Assembly: GCA_934045905.1 (NCBI GenBank)
Contig: OW203762.1
Location: 44,665,411 to 44,729,410, forward strand
Source of the DNA: Leuctra nigra
Lineage: Eukaryota; Arthropoda; Insecta; Plecoptera; Leuctridae
Direction of reading: 5' to 3'
Length of the DNA: 64,000 nucleotides
Both the position numbers and the translations under genes were made by a program. A model generated the notes under the pieces. That model ran no database searches. It saw nothing but the letters and a program-made list of their open reading frames with translations, and was not told the DNA's origin. Below, piece by piece: positions 14,761-26,800 of the stretch; positions within the stretch are counted from its first letter, which is position 1; each line of letters begins with the position of its first letter.

Positions 14761-15045
14761 CGTGTTGCGTCGCACCCCGAGCTCCCATGCGACATATCAG
14801 AGAGACAACACAGTTTGTCACCCGTCAAGAGGAATGAATCCTTCGAACTCGATTATGTGCAACTCGATGCAAGCGAAGAGATGTTGTCCCTGGCTTTGTC
14901 CACGTGTCCTGGAGACCTGGAGCAGCTGCTGGAGGCTGGTCGCTGGAGCCTGCTCAACCCTCATCTCCCCCACACCCTCTGCCTCAGTCGACGCCGAACA
15001 CTCGCTGCCAATGTGTTCGCTTCATCTCTGCCACGGATTATATAA
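14761..15045 (+). CDS. Candidate orphan exon resembling part of NBAS (Sec39-type region)
   Basis: The frame is open from just after a TGA at 14758 to a stop at 15043-15045. The central peptide, about 14833-14960, has the pattern SEEMLSLALSTCPGDLEQLL. From memory this resembles a helical segment of NBAS, the metazoan relative of yeast Sec39 that works in Golgi-to-ER retrograde tethering, in which an 'xLLAFALTHCPP...LL' motif occurs. Possible acceptors are the AGs at 14800 and 14831; I see no strong downstream donor. No other NBAS-like exon was found anywhere in the window, although NBAS genes have dozens of exons. It may therefore be a lone exon between giant introns, a displaced fragment, or a chance frame. 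Coding status is uncertain. Confidence 0.3.
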   Translation, partial: RVASHPELPCDISERQHSLSPVKRNESFELDYVQLDASEEMLSLALSTCPGDLEQLLEAGRWSLLNPHLPHTLCLSRRRTLAANVFASSLPRII

Positions 15046-17239
15046 TTGCATCAATTACATGTTTTGGCTATTAATTCCGCTCTACATGCAAGTATGGAAC
15101 CTAAATCACAGTGAATTATTTTTATGGTACCTACTATAACTCGATTTCACATTGATGCCAACTTTCCTTGTGATTTAGGATGGTTTGTTTTGCAGGTTTT
15201 ATGAGGAGGAATTATTATTTGTGTGTGGTTTTATTGCCGTGCAAGACATAATTCCCTATTGATTTTTTTCTTGCTCTTGCTACCCTAGAACCAACTAATG
15301 AAATGACTTGATATTACTCGCTCATGACGACGATATTGTCGACTAACGAGCGAGCACGGGGAGGATCAAGATGCGTGCTACTATCACGCCATTCATTACT
15401 TGCTTCGAGATTACCGCGTAGGGGAGTTGCTCCGATGTGACGAATGAGCCAACGCCCGACTACAAATGCAAACACCCGACTACAAATGCAAACACCCCTT
15501 TCTTTCTACACATGTTCAAGCCGCATTCGTTTACTGTTACATCGTGTCTTTGTCATTCGCTTCAACTCTGAAAATATTGAAGCAGTGCGAGGAGATCTAT
15601 CTCTCCCTCCAGTCGAACATTTAATAGCTGTTATGTTCAAGTTAGTTGTCTTGTCTTCTTAATCTGGCTCTTTGTATGCTCCCCGTTCTCTCATCTTTAA
15701 TCCTCCTTCTCTTCTTCTTTATCGTTCCTCATTTCCGTCGTCTTCTGTTTCACTGGTTTTCATTCGTATACACCACTAATTACTTCCCAATGAATGCGTG
15801 CAGAGCGACTTCTTTCGAATCACTCGCCGAAGTTTGTGCGCTCCGAAGTTTCGCTGTGACATTGCTGGTGACTTCATTCCCTCGGGAGACTTAACCAATT
15901 AATTGAGTCGAAACCTTGACGGGCTTGATCTTCGAAAAGAGTGGTTTCCTAGGTATTACACGCTACAATTGAGTATGCTAAGCCAGCGATGCCAATTGAT
16001 TCATCATTTCTTAGTCAGCCTCTGAACGGCTTAGTGTTTGACGGCGTGGCTTCGAGAGACGCACACAACGCGATCAAAGCATTCCCACGAGTTGACAGTC
16101 CCAACGCACGCAGAGGCTTGACGAGATCCTCCGTCGCTTCATAATAATGCGGACTGATGAGTTTTGCTTGGATGGGCTATTATTCAAATGAGGAACGGTA
16201 CCACGAAAGTACGTTTCCACGCTAGAGATAAGTGAATACGTGTTCAATTAGTTTTTGAAAGCTTAGCCCATGCGACAAGCCTTCTTCGTGACAATTGCGA
16301 GCCTTCATCTTCTTCTGTCACGCCTCCCCACTCCCGTGCTGTGACATTCATTTCAAACAAGGCCTTGGCTTGCGACGCTTTCATGAGGTCATACCAGCCA
16401 GTTGATGAATAAGACAATAATTTTGTATTTCTCACGTTCTCGTATTGTTGTTTTTCTTTGAACTTTCCAAGTCAAATTATTCCGCCAATGTATTATGTTT
16501 CGTTCAGTTTTGTGCCGGCCCTGGCACGAACCTTCTTGTGCCCTGGAGATTGCCAACGAGAACAACTCTTACGAAATTCATAAACTCACGATCGCACATG
16601 AGTTTTAAAAACAATACTCCAGGTCATTACTCACTCACGTCGTACCTAGGTGTGGAAGCGCTCGTAACTCTTGAGACGGATCGTGAACAATGTAAGTAGA
16701 TTTCGGGCGTGCCGAGTGGGCCAGCTCTTGAGATGCTGGTCGTGGCGGGATGAGTCGAGGTTTCAACAACCACTCTGTCAGTGGCAGGCCGATGAGTGAA
16801 CGATGGAAAAAACGCCGGAGAGATTTGAATTCATTTCTTTTTAGCGTGCAGCCGCGTTCTCTTTTCCATCATCCAAACCTCCCTCCACCTCCGCCCTGCA
16901 TGCACCGCCGTGCTAATAACAATAAACAATAAAATATTTCCGATTCAAAAGCCAGAGGATTTAGCGTTGACAAGGGCTAATACGGTTGACAACTGCGTCA
17001 ATATTATAGATCGCTAAGGCGACCGAAGACCATGTCAGTACGTCATTTAGGTGGCCATGTTTATAGTCCTGCTCTTCTGTGTTACTGGAGTGGTAAAAAG
17101 CTCTGGTGTATCTTTTTGCAAGTTTCTGCTCTACAGACCTTGGAAAGAGCCGAAACGAAATGCGTCAAAGCAGCAGTGATAAAATATATGAAATTTTCAT
17201 CAAGAAATTCGACAAAATCGAAAGTCCGTAAAATGTGAA
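15046..17239. other. Non-genic stretch, no supported gene
   Basis: A short tandem duplication (CCCGACTACAAATGCAAACA twice) lies at 15457-15497. Otherwise I see only short, featureless open frames on both strands. Confidence 0.5.
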
Positions 17240-17510
17240 AATCTTTTGAAGCTAGCGACAGATTAGGTAGTCTAAAAATTGTCACAAACACAAAAAAATG
17301 TTGGTCCCGAGGACCATCTGAAGTTGATCGGTCAAACGCTTCCAGTTTTTTATTTTAAAAATCACAGGATCCTGCTCAAACGAGACCGCTCTTATGTGAC
17401 ATTTTAGTGGTTGTGCAAAATTTCGGATCGATTGGTTGAACAGTTTGATCTGGGCAGTCTGAAGAAAATCACAGATAGATAAAAATACAACTGAGAACGC
17501 TCGCTAATTT
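17240..17510 (-). mobile_element. Partial copy of an interspersed repeat (same family as 53624-54480)
   Basis: Read on the minus strand, this segment aligns by eye with the left half of the 857-bp element at 53624-54480. Shared blocks in the same order are GCGAGCG at the end, then CCCAGRTCAAAC, CAACCAATYGATC, GAAATTTTGCACA, then GATCCTGTGATTTTT and GACCGATCAACTT. Only the GAGCGAGC-type end near 17500-17507 is recognisable; the other end fades out near 17240. It contains no ORF with transposase features. Confidence 0.7.
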
Positions 17511-19310
17511 TTCTTAACATCCTTGTTCAATGGTATTTTCTCTCGTATCCACGCGCCTCCGCATTGTAAAATTCGATTATGTTAAAACTGGGAATGTAAA
17601 AATAACCCACATGGATTCGAAAAGCTCTGCGGATCTCGCCTCTTTTATGTGGCGATTTCGTCCGGCTTCCACGTCGTCACCAGATAACGAGTTTGTGGAA
17701 GATCATTTCTTGTGGTGCATCGGGCTCGGCGCTCCGACGGAACGATCTGTCCAGGGTTGACGCTGCATGATGTGAAATGACGCGTCCCCAGAGAGAATAA
17801 TCAGTGCGAATGTTTTGAAACGGCGGGGGAGGGTGGAGGGGGGAGGACGTCGCGGCGCAGGCGTCGGCGGGCGAGCAACCCCGGCCGAGACAAAGAACAT
17901 CACTTGAAACGTTGGGGTTCGAGGTAACGGTTGCTATTGATCCTCGAGGACGCGGGTTCTGTGACAGATCGCGGGACAAAGCCAGTATATACACCACACC
18001 AACCACGAGGGTATTGATATTCTCCGATTACACCATCAAAGCAGCGTACAGACCACTTCAAAGAAAGTCAATAGCTGATTTATATTCAGTCTCCGGCTTT
18101 GATCTGATCCATATCAGAGCCACCTAGATGCACTGTGCTGGTGATCGTAAACATTGTCAACGAGAAGGCTCTGGACCAGAAGAAGTAGATGCTTTTGTGC
18201 AGACAAGTCACGATACAACTTTTTGCCCATGTTCCGAAATGAATGCGCATTTTCTTCAACCTGTTCCATTATTCCTTTCTTCCAAGTCGACGTGCAGAGC
18301 CAGGTGGTTCTCGTCGATCATTTCCATGCGGAGGCCGAGAGTTTCACCATTAGCATTTTGCCTGGGTCGAGTCGGTTCCCCTAGGATGATTTTGTTGCGA
18401 TCAATTTCACTTTGTTCCATCACATAACACATCCGATAAATGATAACATTGTCTACTAGAATAATGATGACATCACGTTAGTGGTATTGAAAATTATATT
18501 AACATGTTGATATTTTACAATTCATTTTTCTCTTCCATCACTGTGTAATTATACTTGTTTCGAGACGGCAATTTCTTTCAACACGGCTTGTCTCTATCGT
18601 CGATCTCCTCATCTCGTGCATAACAGCAATAAAACCAACTAGCGATTTGTTTCTGTTTGTTACAGGTGAGTTCTTGTGCTTTGCCTCCGCCATGTTGTAA
18701 GTAAGAGCGTTGAGTAACACCCGGTGTGGGTTATAATCAAGATAAGATAACACGACGTCATTAAGTCCCCACACTGAGTCATAACTTCAAGTCGTGAGAC
18801 TTTGAAGGTTCCAGCCCGATAAGAAGTTATTGGTCTCGGATTTAGCCAAGGTCTCCTTTCAATGTGTTCATGCCACGGTCTATTAGTCCATGCCAAGCGC
18901 GGTGTTGGTTTCTCGTTCTCTAATGAATTCTTACTTAGTCCTCATTTCGTATTTTTACCTCGTAAACGTCATCACTCTCACATATTACCATGGATGTTGT
19001 AAAACACTCCTATATGCTATTTGCGGAATGGTCTCCATATGGGGCGAGGAGGGTAGTTTTGTATTGTTTTCTATGCTTTCGATTGGCGTGCCCGCACTCT
19101 TCGGGGATGATTTGAATTGTTTGTTTATTTTTTATCCGTAGACATGCACATCATACAGGTATGGATGGCGTCATCCTTAAAACTAACTTTAAGTATAAAA
19201 TAAGAATGTCAATAAATAATTTTTAGAATTACAGCCTATTAAAATTTAATGTGGTCATACTTTAAAATAATTAAAGAGTTCACATGATGGCGCTGGAAAG
19301 TAACCGAAGA
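17511..19310. other. Non-genic stretch, no supported gene
   Basis: Nothing convincing is visible. A minus-strand open frame at 18538-18680 has a moderately coding-like peptide but lacks paired splice sites. A GC-rich patch near 17820-17890 has overlapping frames on both strands. Confidence 0.5.
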
Positions 19311-19856
19311 GATCCCCGACCCGCGAGCATGTGGACAGCGTATGGGCTCATTCGTCGACGCGGTCCACATGCTCGCCGGTCGGGGATCTCGTCGACCTAC
19401 GCAGGTGACCAGAAAGCAATGTTACACCGTGTTGACATTAGGCGGTACAATCCCGTCAATCGCCTCGTACATGCTAGAAGGTCGGGAGCTCGTCGACGCG
19501 GTCCACATGCTCGCCGGTCGGGGATCTCGTTGACCTACGCAGGTGTACAATCCCGTCAATCGCCTTGTACATGCTAGAAGGTCGGGAGTTCGTCGACGCG
19601 GTCCACATGCTCGCCGGTCGGGGAACTCGTCGACGTCAGCGCAGGAGGTGACCAGGAAACTATGTTACACCGTGTTGACATTAGGCGGTACAATCCCGTC
19701 AATCGCCTTGTACATGCTAGAAGGTCGGGAGCTCGTCGACGCGGTCCACATGCTCGCCGGTTGGGGAACTCGTCGACGTCAGCGCAGGAGGTGACCAGGA
19801 AACTATGTTACACCGTGTTGACATTAGGCGGTACACTCGCATCAATCGCCGTGGAC
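19311..19856. repeat. Complex minisatellite, ~140-bp units with an inverted half-unit at its left edge
   Basis: The block GTCGACGCGGTCCACATGCT recurs at about 19352, 19492, 19592 and 19734. One unit is shortened to 100 bp by loss of the CCAGAAAGCAATGTTACACC part. The left border, 19311-19336, is an inverted copy of the block at 19363-19389, so the array starts with a hairpin. All three forward frames stay open over long stretches for lack of stops, giving Arg-rich pseudo-peptides. I see no gene. Confidence 0.92.
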
Positions 19857-22352
19857 CATGCAACTTGCCAGATCAACGTCCTGCGACTATATTTATATTG
19901 TAGATGTCCGATAAAAATCACCGTGTCAAAATTTGCATTAACACGGAACAAATTGAGGTCTGGCAATAAATTAGATGGTGTTCTCGTTGTGTTATTCAAA
20001 TTCGCGACGAACCACGGCATTAGGCAAATCCTTGTCGACCGAGCATTGCAGTATTCGATCTAAATGCAACCGACCTCGCCGCTTGGTAAAGCAATGCACT
20101 GTCGGCTGTACGCTGTACGTAGGGTAATGCGATTTCTATGAACAGGTCTCCGCATTTTGGACTGCCGCCAGAAGTTGTGTATAGTAGGCAAGAGATTGAC
20201 CTCAGCGCTCGTAAGGTCACTCCTCACTCAATGTAGAGGCAATGCCTTCCTGCACTCGCTCGCTCGCTGCGTCAACACACTTTCTACACCGCGAATCAAA
20301 ATGCTAAGCATCTCGGCTTTGTTCTGGTTTTGTGTGTCTGTTGTTACATGGCTTGTTTTCTGAACATGACTGCTTAGAATCGTTGTCTCAACTAACTACC
20401 AGTTTCAACGATCGAAGCAGAAAAATTCAGGAGGCTTGTCTACCCTCTGATTATCATGTCTTGTGAACGCATGCCCCGGACGGCGGAGTCATCGAACCCG
20501 CTCGTACCCGAATCAACGCTGTAATAATGACAATTACGATTCGCTCATGTAGCATGCATGTGTTGTGAAATGTGATCGAATCAATCCCCAGTCTTCGAAG
20601 ATGTTTGCATTGTGTCTGCGTTAAAAAAACCTGTCGGTTCGTTTGAAAACCGATCGAATGATGGGCAGAAAAAACTGGTTCCGCGTAGGTCGGTCCTGCA
20701 CTGCGAGCATGGCAAGAGTAAACGTGATCGGTTTCTCCTCGCCGCGATTTGGGTCACAACTCACAACGATCACCGTACTCCTCGACTACGTGCGCGCCGA
20801 GAACCGGCTCCTGGGTTACGCGTCGTCGTTGGTCCAGCCCGGCTCGACCGGTTCAGATCATCTCGAGATAGCTCGCCTGTCTCAGAAGCGTTGGTCATTA
20901 GTATACAGCGATTCTTCTCCAATTAAGATGATATGATTTGAGCAGGAACGCCTCGGCTATCGCACGAAGGTCCTCGCCAAGCTGCGTGCACGATCTCGAT
21001 CTTGGCAGATGATTGCTAAACTGGACGATTGTGATCGAACTGTCCACAGCTCTCGGAGGTCAATAAGTCACCGATCTCGCCATGAAACAGGTTCAGGTCT
21101 TCCCTTGGACTGAAATCAATCAAATTGGATTCGACCAATCATGTGATGCTGGAGCGAGGGGCGGGTTTATTCTAATTTATTGAACTGCTCCTCCGCTGAA
21201 TCTGTGTTGTACTTCCTGCACGGCGACACCTGAGGCCGAGGATGAGCGGAGTTGAATGACCTCTCATGTGGGCCACACGGGCCCTGGCGACGTCACGGCG
21301 TCCGACATCGACGCCGCAACCTTGATCTTGACTGTTACTAATGACTGCTTGGGATGTCTTGCATTTGTCACTGCTATTCCATCATAAGACGACCTGCAGC
21401 AAGAAAAGCAAACACGACTCCTAGCTCTCATTTATCAGCTTTCATGGAGGATAATGAATACGAAGCCCCTCTAATGGCAATGCTAAATGCAGACATAGGC
21501 GTTGTTTGATTTGCATGAGACGCCGACGTCTGAGCGTCGTGACGCTTCACGTCAGCGCGCCGCTCAGCTCCAAACAACCATTCATTATTCAGGAATACTC
21601 CGCATTTCAGGCATTCAAGCTCTTGTCGGATATAATTGGGATCTGAGCTCTGGCTGGCTAAGACGCGGTATCACGACTCCCGCAGAGTGATCGACGCAAC
21701 ACGACGTAATAGTCCAGATAGTATGCTTGTTTTCAAAGATCTCCGGTAAATTACGTTTTCCATTAGTTCGCCATTTCCACCCGAGCACGACTCCGTGGGT
21801 ACACAAAACACATTAGCCTTAATCGATGTTGATTGGTCTGTGGGCTGTGGGTCCACTAGAGACCGTGTCGAAATAACAGGTTATTATCTGCCGTCGGAGT
21901 CCTAGACAGACACTGAGATGTCGCCGAGGACCATCACCACATTCAAGACCAAACTCAATGAGAAAATCAACCCTTGTAAAGGCGTATCAAAAAGAGATTA
22001 TTTTCAAAACGATTTTTCTTGAGAAATGGAGAAATCTGTTGTGTGGCTTGAACCATGGTGGTGTGGTGGACCCCACATCTCTCCATGATGACGTAACAAG
22101 TGTTGTCGGTAAGGTCACGTGACATGGCTAGCGTGCTTGGACGCAATTTGAATTTATTACAATAGCAGATATCTACTCCGTCAAGCGCCGTCCACTATTA
22201 ATAAACTTGAGATTCACACAAGCAGGCAACATGGTCATGAACACAACATTTGCGGCCTTCGAGATATTTAATTTGCAGAGCAGAAGAGAATGGATGTACG
22301 AAGAAGGTAAAGAAAACAGTGTCATGAACTCATCTCAGAATCACTCCCTCAC
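19857..22352. other. Non-genic stretch, no supported gene
   Basis: No exon stands out on the + strand. On the minus strand, a 61-codon frame at 21671-21856 has a coding-like composition but no clear paired splice sites. It may or may not belong with the minus-strand exon-like segments that follow. Confidence 0.45.
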
Positions 22353-22597
22353 CTGAGTGTGGCACTCAGCAGGTCTTCAATAAGAGTTGCTATCGATTTT
22401 CTTCTACTTGAGAAGTATCGTATGATATCAATGACTGGAAGTAAAGTCTGATCGAGTGCTTCGTCCCGTGTCCGCGCGGGCTTATCAGCTAATGGGACTT
22501 GTGTTTGAGCCTTGTAAACAGCCCCATCATTGATCCCGCCTCCGCCCAAGGAAGAACTCGGGAATAAATAACAGTGCGGGTTATTTATACAAAGTTT
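22353..22597 (-). CDS. Candidate exon of an unidentified minus-strand gene
   Basis: The 245-bp segment is bounded on the minus strand by a good acceptor (CTTGCTCCTGTAG, exon start 22597) and a strong donor (CACTCAG|GTGAGG, exon end 22353). It is open throughout in one frame, starting at phase 0 and ending at phase 2, and encodes about 81 residues. The peptide has a Ser/Gly-rich stretch near residues 14-21, then a polar region, then a helix-like segment (TLLPVIDIIRYFSSRRKSIA). I do not recognise the protein. It may belong with the segments at 24394-24621 and 25523-25672, which read in the same direction. Confidence 0.38.
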
Positions 22598-23040
22598 CTA
22601 CAGGAGCAAGATCGCCCTGTGATGTACAAACAAGGGGCGACAACCAGTCATTCATAACAGAAAACGGATTAAGTACAAATCCTGGGCGGGGGAAATATAT
22701 CCGAAACAAATCAACTTCTCTGTGGGGGATGCAAAAGAAATGACCCGTGATGTATCCCACCATTTCAAAGCTGTCCCTGTCCCTTGATAACGCTTACATG
22801 GGGCTTGAGCCCCAGTCCCTTGATAGCACATACATGGGGCTTGGGCCCAGAGATCTGTCGGAAGATTTTTCTCGGCATTCGGCAAGCATACCTGAAATGT
22901 TCAAATTTAGTCAGTTTGTCTAATTCTCACAGCCAGTAAAACCTTTCAGAAAGCTTTCACCATTGTTCCAACTTATCTAAATTGTTGGACGTGGTGGGAA
23001 ATTGATTAGAAGAGAAGTTGTCGAGTCAAGGGTGTGGTGG
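22598..23040. other. Short non-genic gap
   Basis: It contains a two-copy duplication of about 37-38 bp at 22775-22850 around CATGGGGCTTGRGCCC. No exon is supported. Confidence 0.5.
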
Positions 23041-23820
23041 TGCCGTCTGGCGGTCGGCGACGTCACTGCCATGCGGTCTTGACAGCAGCTACACATGGCC
23101 ATGAGGTACTCGTGTAGATGCCGGTCTCGTTTAGATGTGGTGCCGTCTGGCGGTCGGCGACGTCACTGCCATGCGGTCTTGACAGCAGCTACACATGGCC
23201 ATGAGGTACTCGTTTAGATGCCGGTCTCGTTTAGATGTGGTGCCGTCTGGCGGTCGGCGACGTCACTGCCATGCGGTCTTGACAGCAGCTACACATGGCC
23301 ATGAGGTACTCGTTTAGATGCCGGTCTCGTTTAGATGTGGTGCCGTCTGGCGGTCGGCGACGTCACTGCCATGCGGTCTTGACAGCAGCTACACATGGCC
23401 ATGAGGTACTCGTTTAGATGCCGGTCTCGTTTAGATGTGGTGCCGTCTGGCGGTCGGCGACGTCACTGCCATGCGGTCTTGACAGCAGCTACACATGGCC
23501 ATGAGGTACTCGTTTCGATGCCGGTCTCGTTTAGATGTGGTGCCGTCTGGCGGTCGGCGACGTCACTGCCATGCGGTCTTGACAGCAGCTACACATGGCC
23601 ATGAGGTACTCGTTTAGATGCCGGTCTCGTTTAGATGTGGTGCCGTCTGGCGGTCGGCGACGTCACTGCCATGCGGTCTTGACAGCAGCTACACATGGCC
23701 ATGAGGTACTCGTTTAGATGCCGGTCTCGTTTAGATGTGGTGCCGTCTGGCGGTCGGCGACGTCACTGCCATGCGGTCTTGACAGCAGCTACACATGGCC
23801 ATGAGGTACTCGTTTAGATG
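23041..23820. repeat. Minisatellite, about eight units of exactly 100 bp
   Basis: Units start at 23041, 23141, 23241 and so on to 23741, each opening TGCCGTCTGGCGGTCGGCGA; the last unit stops at 23820 after about 80 bp. Copies differ by only one or two bases (for example GTGTAGATG in the first unit and GTTTCGATG in the fifth). Each unit carries one GACGTCA word, matching the core of a cAMP-response-element-type site. The 69-codon open frame at 23395-23604 is a by-product of the repeat. Confidence 0.97.
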
Positions 23821-24393
23821 CTTCAACCAGGGGAGCGGGAGGGCAAGGGGTGCTGATAGTTTGTGAATGGCTTTCATTCATTCATTCGCTTCAAGAGCAT
23901 TTTAAAAGCCCCCTTTCTCTTTGTTGTCTCTCACTCTGCTTGTATGTATGTTGAAATGTACACTCTTCGATATAAATCTTTAGCTCTCGTATCGAAACTT
24001 CCAAATTAAACTCGATTTAATTTAATTTCTTTTGCCCCAGATGTTTTGCGCCAACGAAATATTTTCATTTAACACTTCGAACGGGTATTTTGTGTGTCGA
24101 CATGCGTTTGAAGTGAAGACGTAGTCGGAGGTCTCTGTGCGTGTTCGCGAAGGTACAAAAGCGCTTGTACAGCTGACGTGGAAGTGTCAGCTGTGGAATC
24201 TTGTACCTGGAAGAAAGAGTGCGTAATTGTCCCCAACCCCACAGCCGTCATTACGCATGGCGGGTAACAAACTGCCTCGCCTGATGAAAGGTCGTCTTGA
24301 TGCATGCGTCAATCATTGGGTATCAAAAGATAGCGTTATTTCCACCTCCGAGACAACGCGAGCTATTTGCATATGTCGAGATCTCCCGCCGGG
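23821..24393. other. Gap with a weak minus-strand exon-like segment
   Basis: On the minus strand a good acceptor (CTCTTTCTTCCAG, exon start 24206) opens a 46-codon frame to a stop at 24069. The frame has a helix-like centre (SAVQALLYLREHA), and no donor is obvious. I regard it as a possible exon only. Nothing else is visible. Confidence 0.3.
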
Positions 24394-24621
24394 CTATGTA
24401 TGTACAGTGTATTGATTGCAGCTACTGGTTTTCAATACCGCTCTGACGAACCTTGAACCAACAACATGCACATGACATGGTGTCTGCCCGGCGTCAGTCG
24501 AGATCTGCTGCACCAGGTCATCAGCCAGCGCGAATTCTGTGAATCCAAGTCGAGTAATTAGTTTGCTACATGAAAGCAGAGTTCGCTTGGAATTTAGTTT
24601 CGCTGTCACGAAATTACTTTT
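24394..24621 (-). CDS. Candidate exon of an unidentified minus-strand gene
   Basis: On the minus strand an acceptor ACACATTTCAG precedes a frame open from 24621 to a TAG at 24394-24396, 75 residues. It starts at phase 0, which fits the phase 0 end of the candidate exon at 25523-25672. The peptide includes KLITRLGFTEFALADDLVQQ. A 'KLGFTDLNLAEFAG' motif occurs in NT-C2 domains (FAM102/EEIG family), but the likeness is short and may be chance. No strong donor is seen, so it could be a terminal exon or could end earlier at a weak donor. The function is unknown. Confidence 0.28.
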   Translation of the reverse strand, partial: KSNFVTAKLNSKRTLLSCSKLITRLGFTEFALADDLVQQISTDAGQTPCHVHVVGSRFVRAVLKTSSCNQYTVHT

Positions 24622-25522
24622 CTGAAATGTGTTTCTATTTTATTTTCCTTATTTACACTTCGACTTTAAAACATTGAAACTGATAGAAACATCTCATTTC
24701 AGATCCAAGTTTGCTAATCTCATGTCTGCAGTTGTATATAGTTCAGAAAGTCTTCAAAAGCGAAATGTTCATGTACTCTGCTTGAAATGCTGTTCGGCGG
24801 CCGATCGATCGCCGTTTTCTTGACTTGTTTCGGGTGTTCGTTTTGCGAGTCGAGTATCGTTTTTTCCCACGTATTGATTGATTCTTCCCCACGCCACGCC
24901 GCACGGTCGAGTTTGACGTGTGGCGGTGTTCGCGAGATTTCCCTGCTATGATTGGACGCGAGGGTGATGGATAGCCAATCATCGCGCTATCTCGCGCTCA
25001 TTACCAGAGATTGATACTCTTCACTCCTTCTAGACGCACGTCGAGTACTACTCCAGTGTGTCGATTGGTTGGAATCCGATACTAAGTGTCGATCGAGACA
25101 CTACCATGACAATACTTCACTTATTCGATAATGTTAGAGTAGCCTACAGTTGTACTTTCTTTGTATCGTAAGTGCATTTTCATGTTAGGCTTAATTACAT
25201 TCTGTTAGACGACACGCTGAAGAGTTCTCGAGGAAACGAACATATTTGTGACGTTTTCTATCAATGCCTTCAGTCCGGATGATACTTGAAGAGAGTAAAT
25301 CGCAAACACTAACTGAAAGCTCGAATAGCGACGTGCAGCTGGAACGGCAGGACGTTCAGACATCTGACGACAGTGTGGTAGTTTTAATGACGTTTGCTGG
25401 TGCTACCCTCTGACCCTTCGACTACGTGTGTGGGGCTGCTACATGCAGGGATGGGGGCAAATCGATACCCCAACAACATTACAACAGCTGACTGCCCTAC
25501 AATGGTACTTGGGTACACTCAC
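24622..25522. other. Presumed intron or intergenic sequence
   Basis: It lies between two minus-strand exon-like segments. No repeats or additional exon signals of note were seen. Confidence 0.4.
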
Positions 25523-25672
25523 GGTCAAATCACTGTCGGACACAGTCCCTGTTGAGGTGTGAAACTTATCATAAACGGTCAGTCGGAACGTGGAAGTCAA
25601 AACACCTTCAGGTCTTGCAACATCCTCTTTAGTCTGCTGGGAAAGCTTGGTCATGTTGGCACTACCTTGAAT
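25523..25672 (-). CDS. Candidate internal exon of an unidentified minus-strand gene
   Basis: This is the best of the orphan exons. On the minus strand it has a branch-point-like CTAAT about 14 nt upstream, an acceptor GTTATTTTAG, exactly 150 bp (50 codons, phase 0 to phase 0) and a consensus donor GACC|GTGAGT. The peptide contains a beta-strand-like stretch, TSTFRLTVYDKFHTSTGTV, loosely like the last strands of PKD or Ig-type beta-sandwich domains. That likeness is an inference from a short stretch. I cannot name the protein. Its partner exons would be at lower coordinates (24.6 and 22.6 kb) and above 25.7 kb. Confidence 0.42.
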
Positions 25673-26800
25673 CTAAAATAACTATTAGTGAGGTCAATAA
25701 AATTAAACGCATCGTACAAGAAAGTAGCTCCAGACCAGAATATAGTAATCAACGGCCATATCATAATTTCCGTTCTTGTTAGAAATCCTGTAACTACACG
25801 GGAACGTACGCGCCTGCAAGTCAGCCCTCGAAGCACGCTTAGTGTTGGTGGAGGTGCCGTGTTAATGTTCTCCAAGCCAGCTCGTCGTAACCAGCCGATG
25901 AATTACAATTTGCCTCAACTAAAGCCACGAAATTACTTGAAACGAATAAATAGCAATTTAAATCGTAAATTGGTTTCCCCTCTCCAGTGCTCCTCGGCGC
26001 GGGGGCATTGATCGCTCGAACCGCTGTGACTGTGAGGAGTTACTTAACTTCATAGCGAAAGTTTGCTTCATTAAAAGCCTCTCTGTATTACGTATTACAA
26101 TGGCCTGTGCTGTGTGATATATATATATGTTGTTTGGTGTCGTCATTTCGGCGTAAATGGCCCTCTCTCGTCGTTCTCCGCTAGGCCGAGCACCGCGATG
26201 AGGAATTGCCACTGCGTGCGTTGGGTGGCGAAATCGTCACACATTCGCCGCTCGCTGCACTCGCATTATTCAGTCCTGTTTAATATTATATGATATTATT
26301 ATTGGTTTATGATTGAAATCTGTCCGCCTGTGCATACTGCACTCTTCACTGTGTTAGCTGAGCCTTCATTATGTTAGGGATGACAGAACTTCGACTTGAC
26401 TGAGGATGAGCCAGAGAATTGAGCTGGCTTCGGACACACTTGGCGAACTTGGTCGCGTGAAGTCCACGCCCTCGGAGGTCCAGAGGGCCGTGAAGTTGCC
26501 CTGTGTGCACGCAACCCTCCACACACAGGCGAGTTAATCGTGTTTTATTGCGACCTCCGGGCCATCATCGAAACTGACCACTGTCCAGGGCTGGACCAGT
26601 AGCACAGCTTCTCAGGGCCTGCCATGAAATATGTGCAAGATTGTATCTTCTTAATTCAAAGAAGTCGTGCGTCCATGCAAATTCATTATGGATATTAATA
26701 TTATGACACACGTGATCAGATCACAATTCACTTATTTCATGTGTCGTATTCTTCGCAGAGTGGTGCTAAAGGTACAGAGATGTTGGCTATATTTAGTATA
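25673..26800. other. Non-genic stretch, no supported gene
   Basis: Open frames of 74, 84 and 107 codons overlap on opposite strands here and have no domain-like content. A TA microsatellite lies near 26119-26130. Confidence 0.45.

Noticed and set aside
25688..26011. 107-codon + strand frame overlapping the minus-strand candidate exon region
   Set aside because: No splice sites or motif; it overlaps equally long frames on the other strand.
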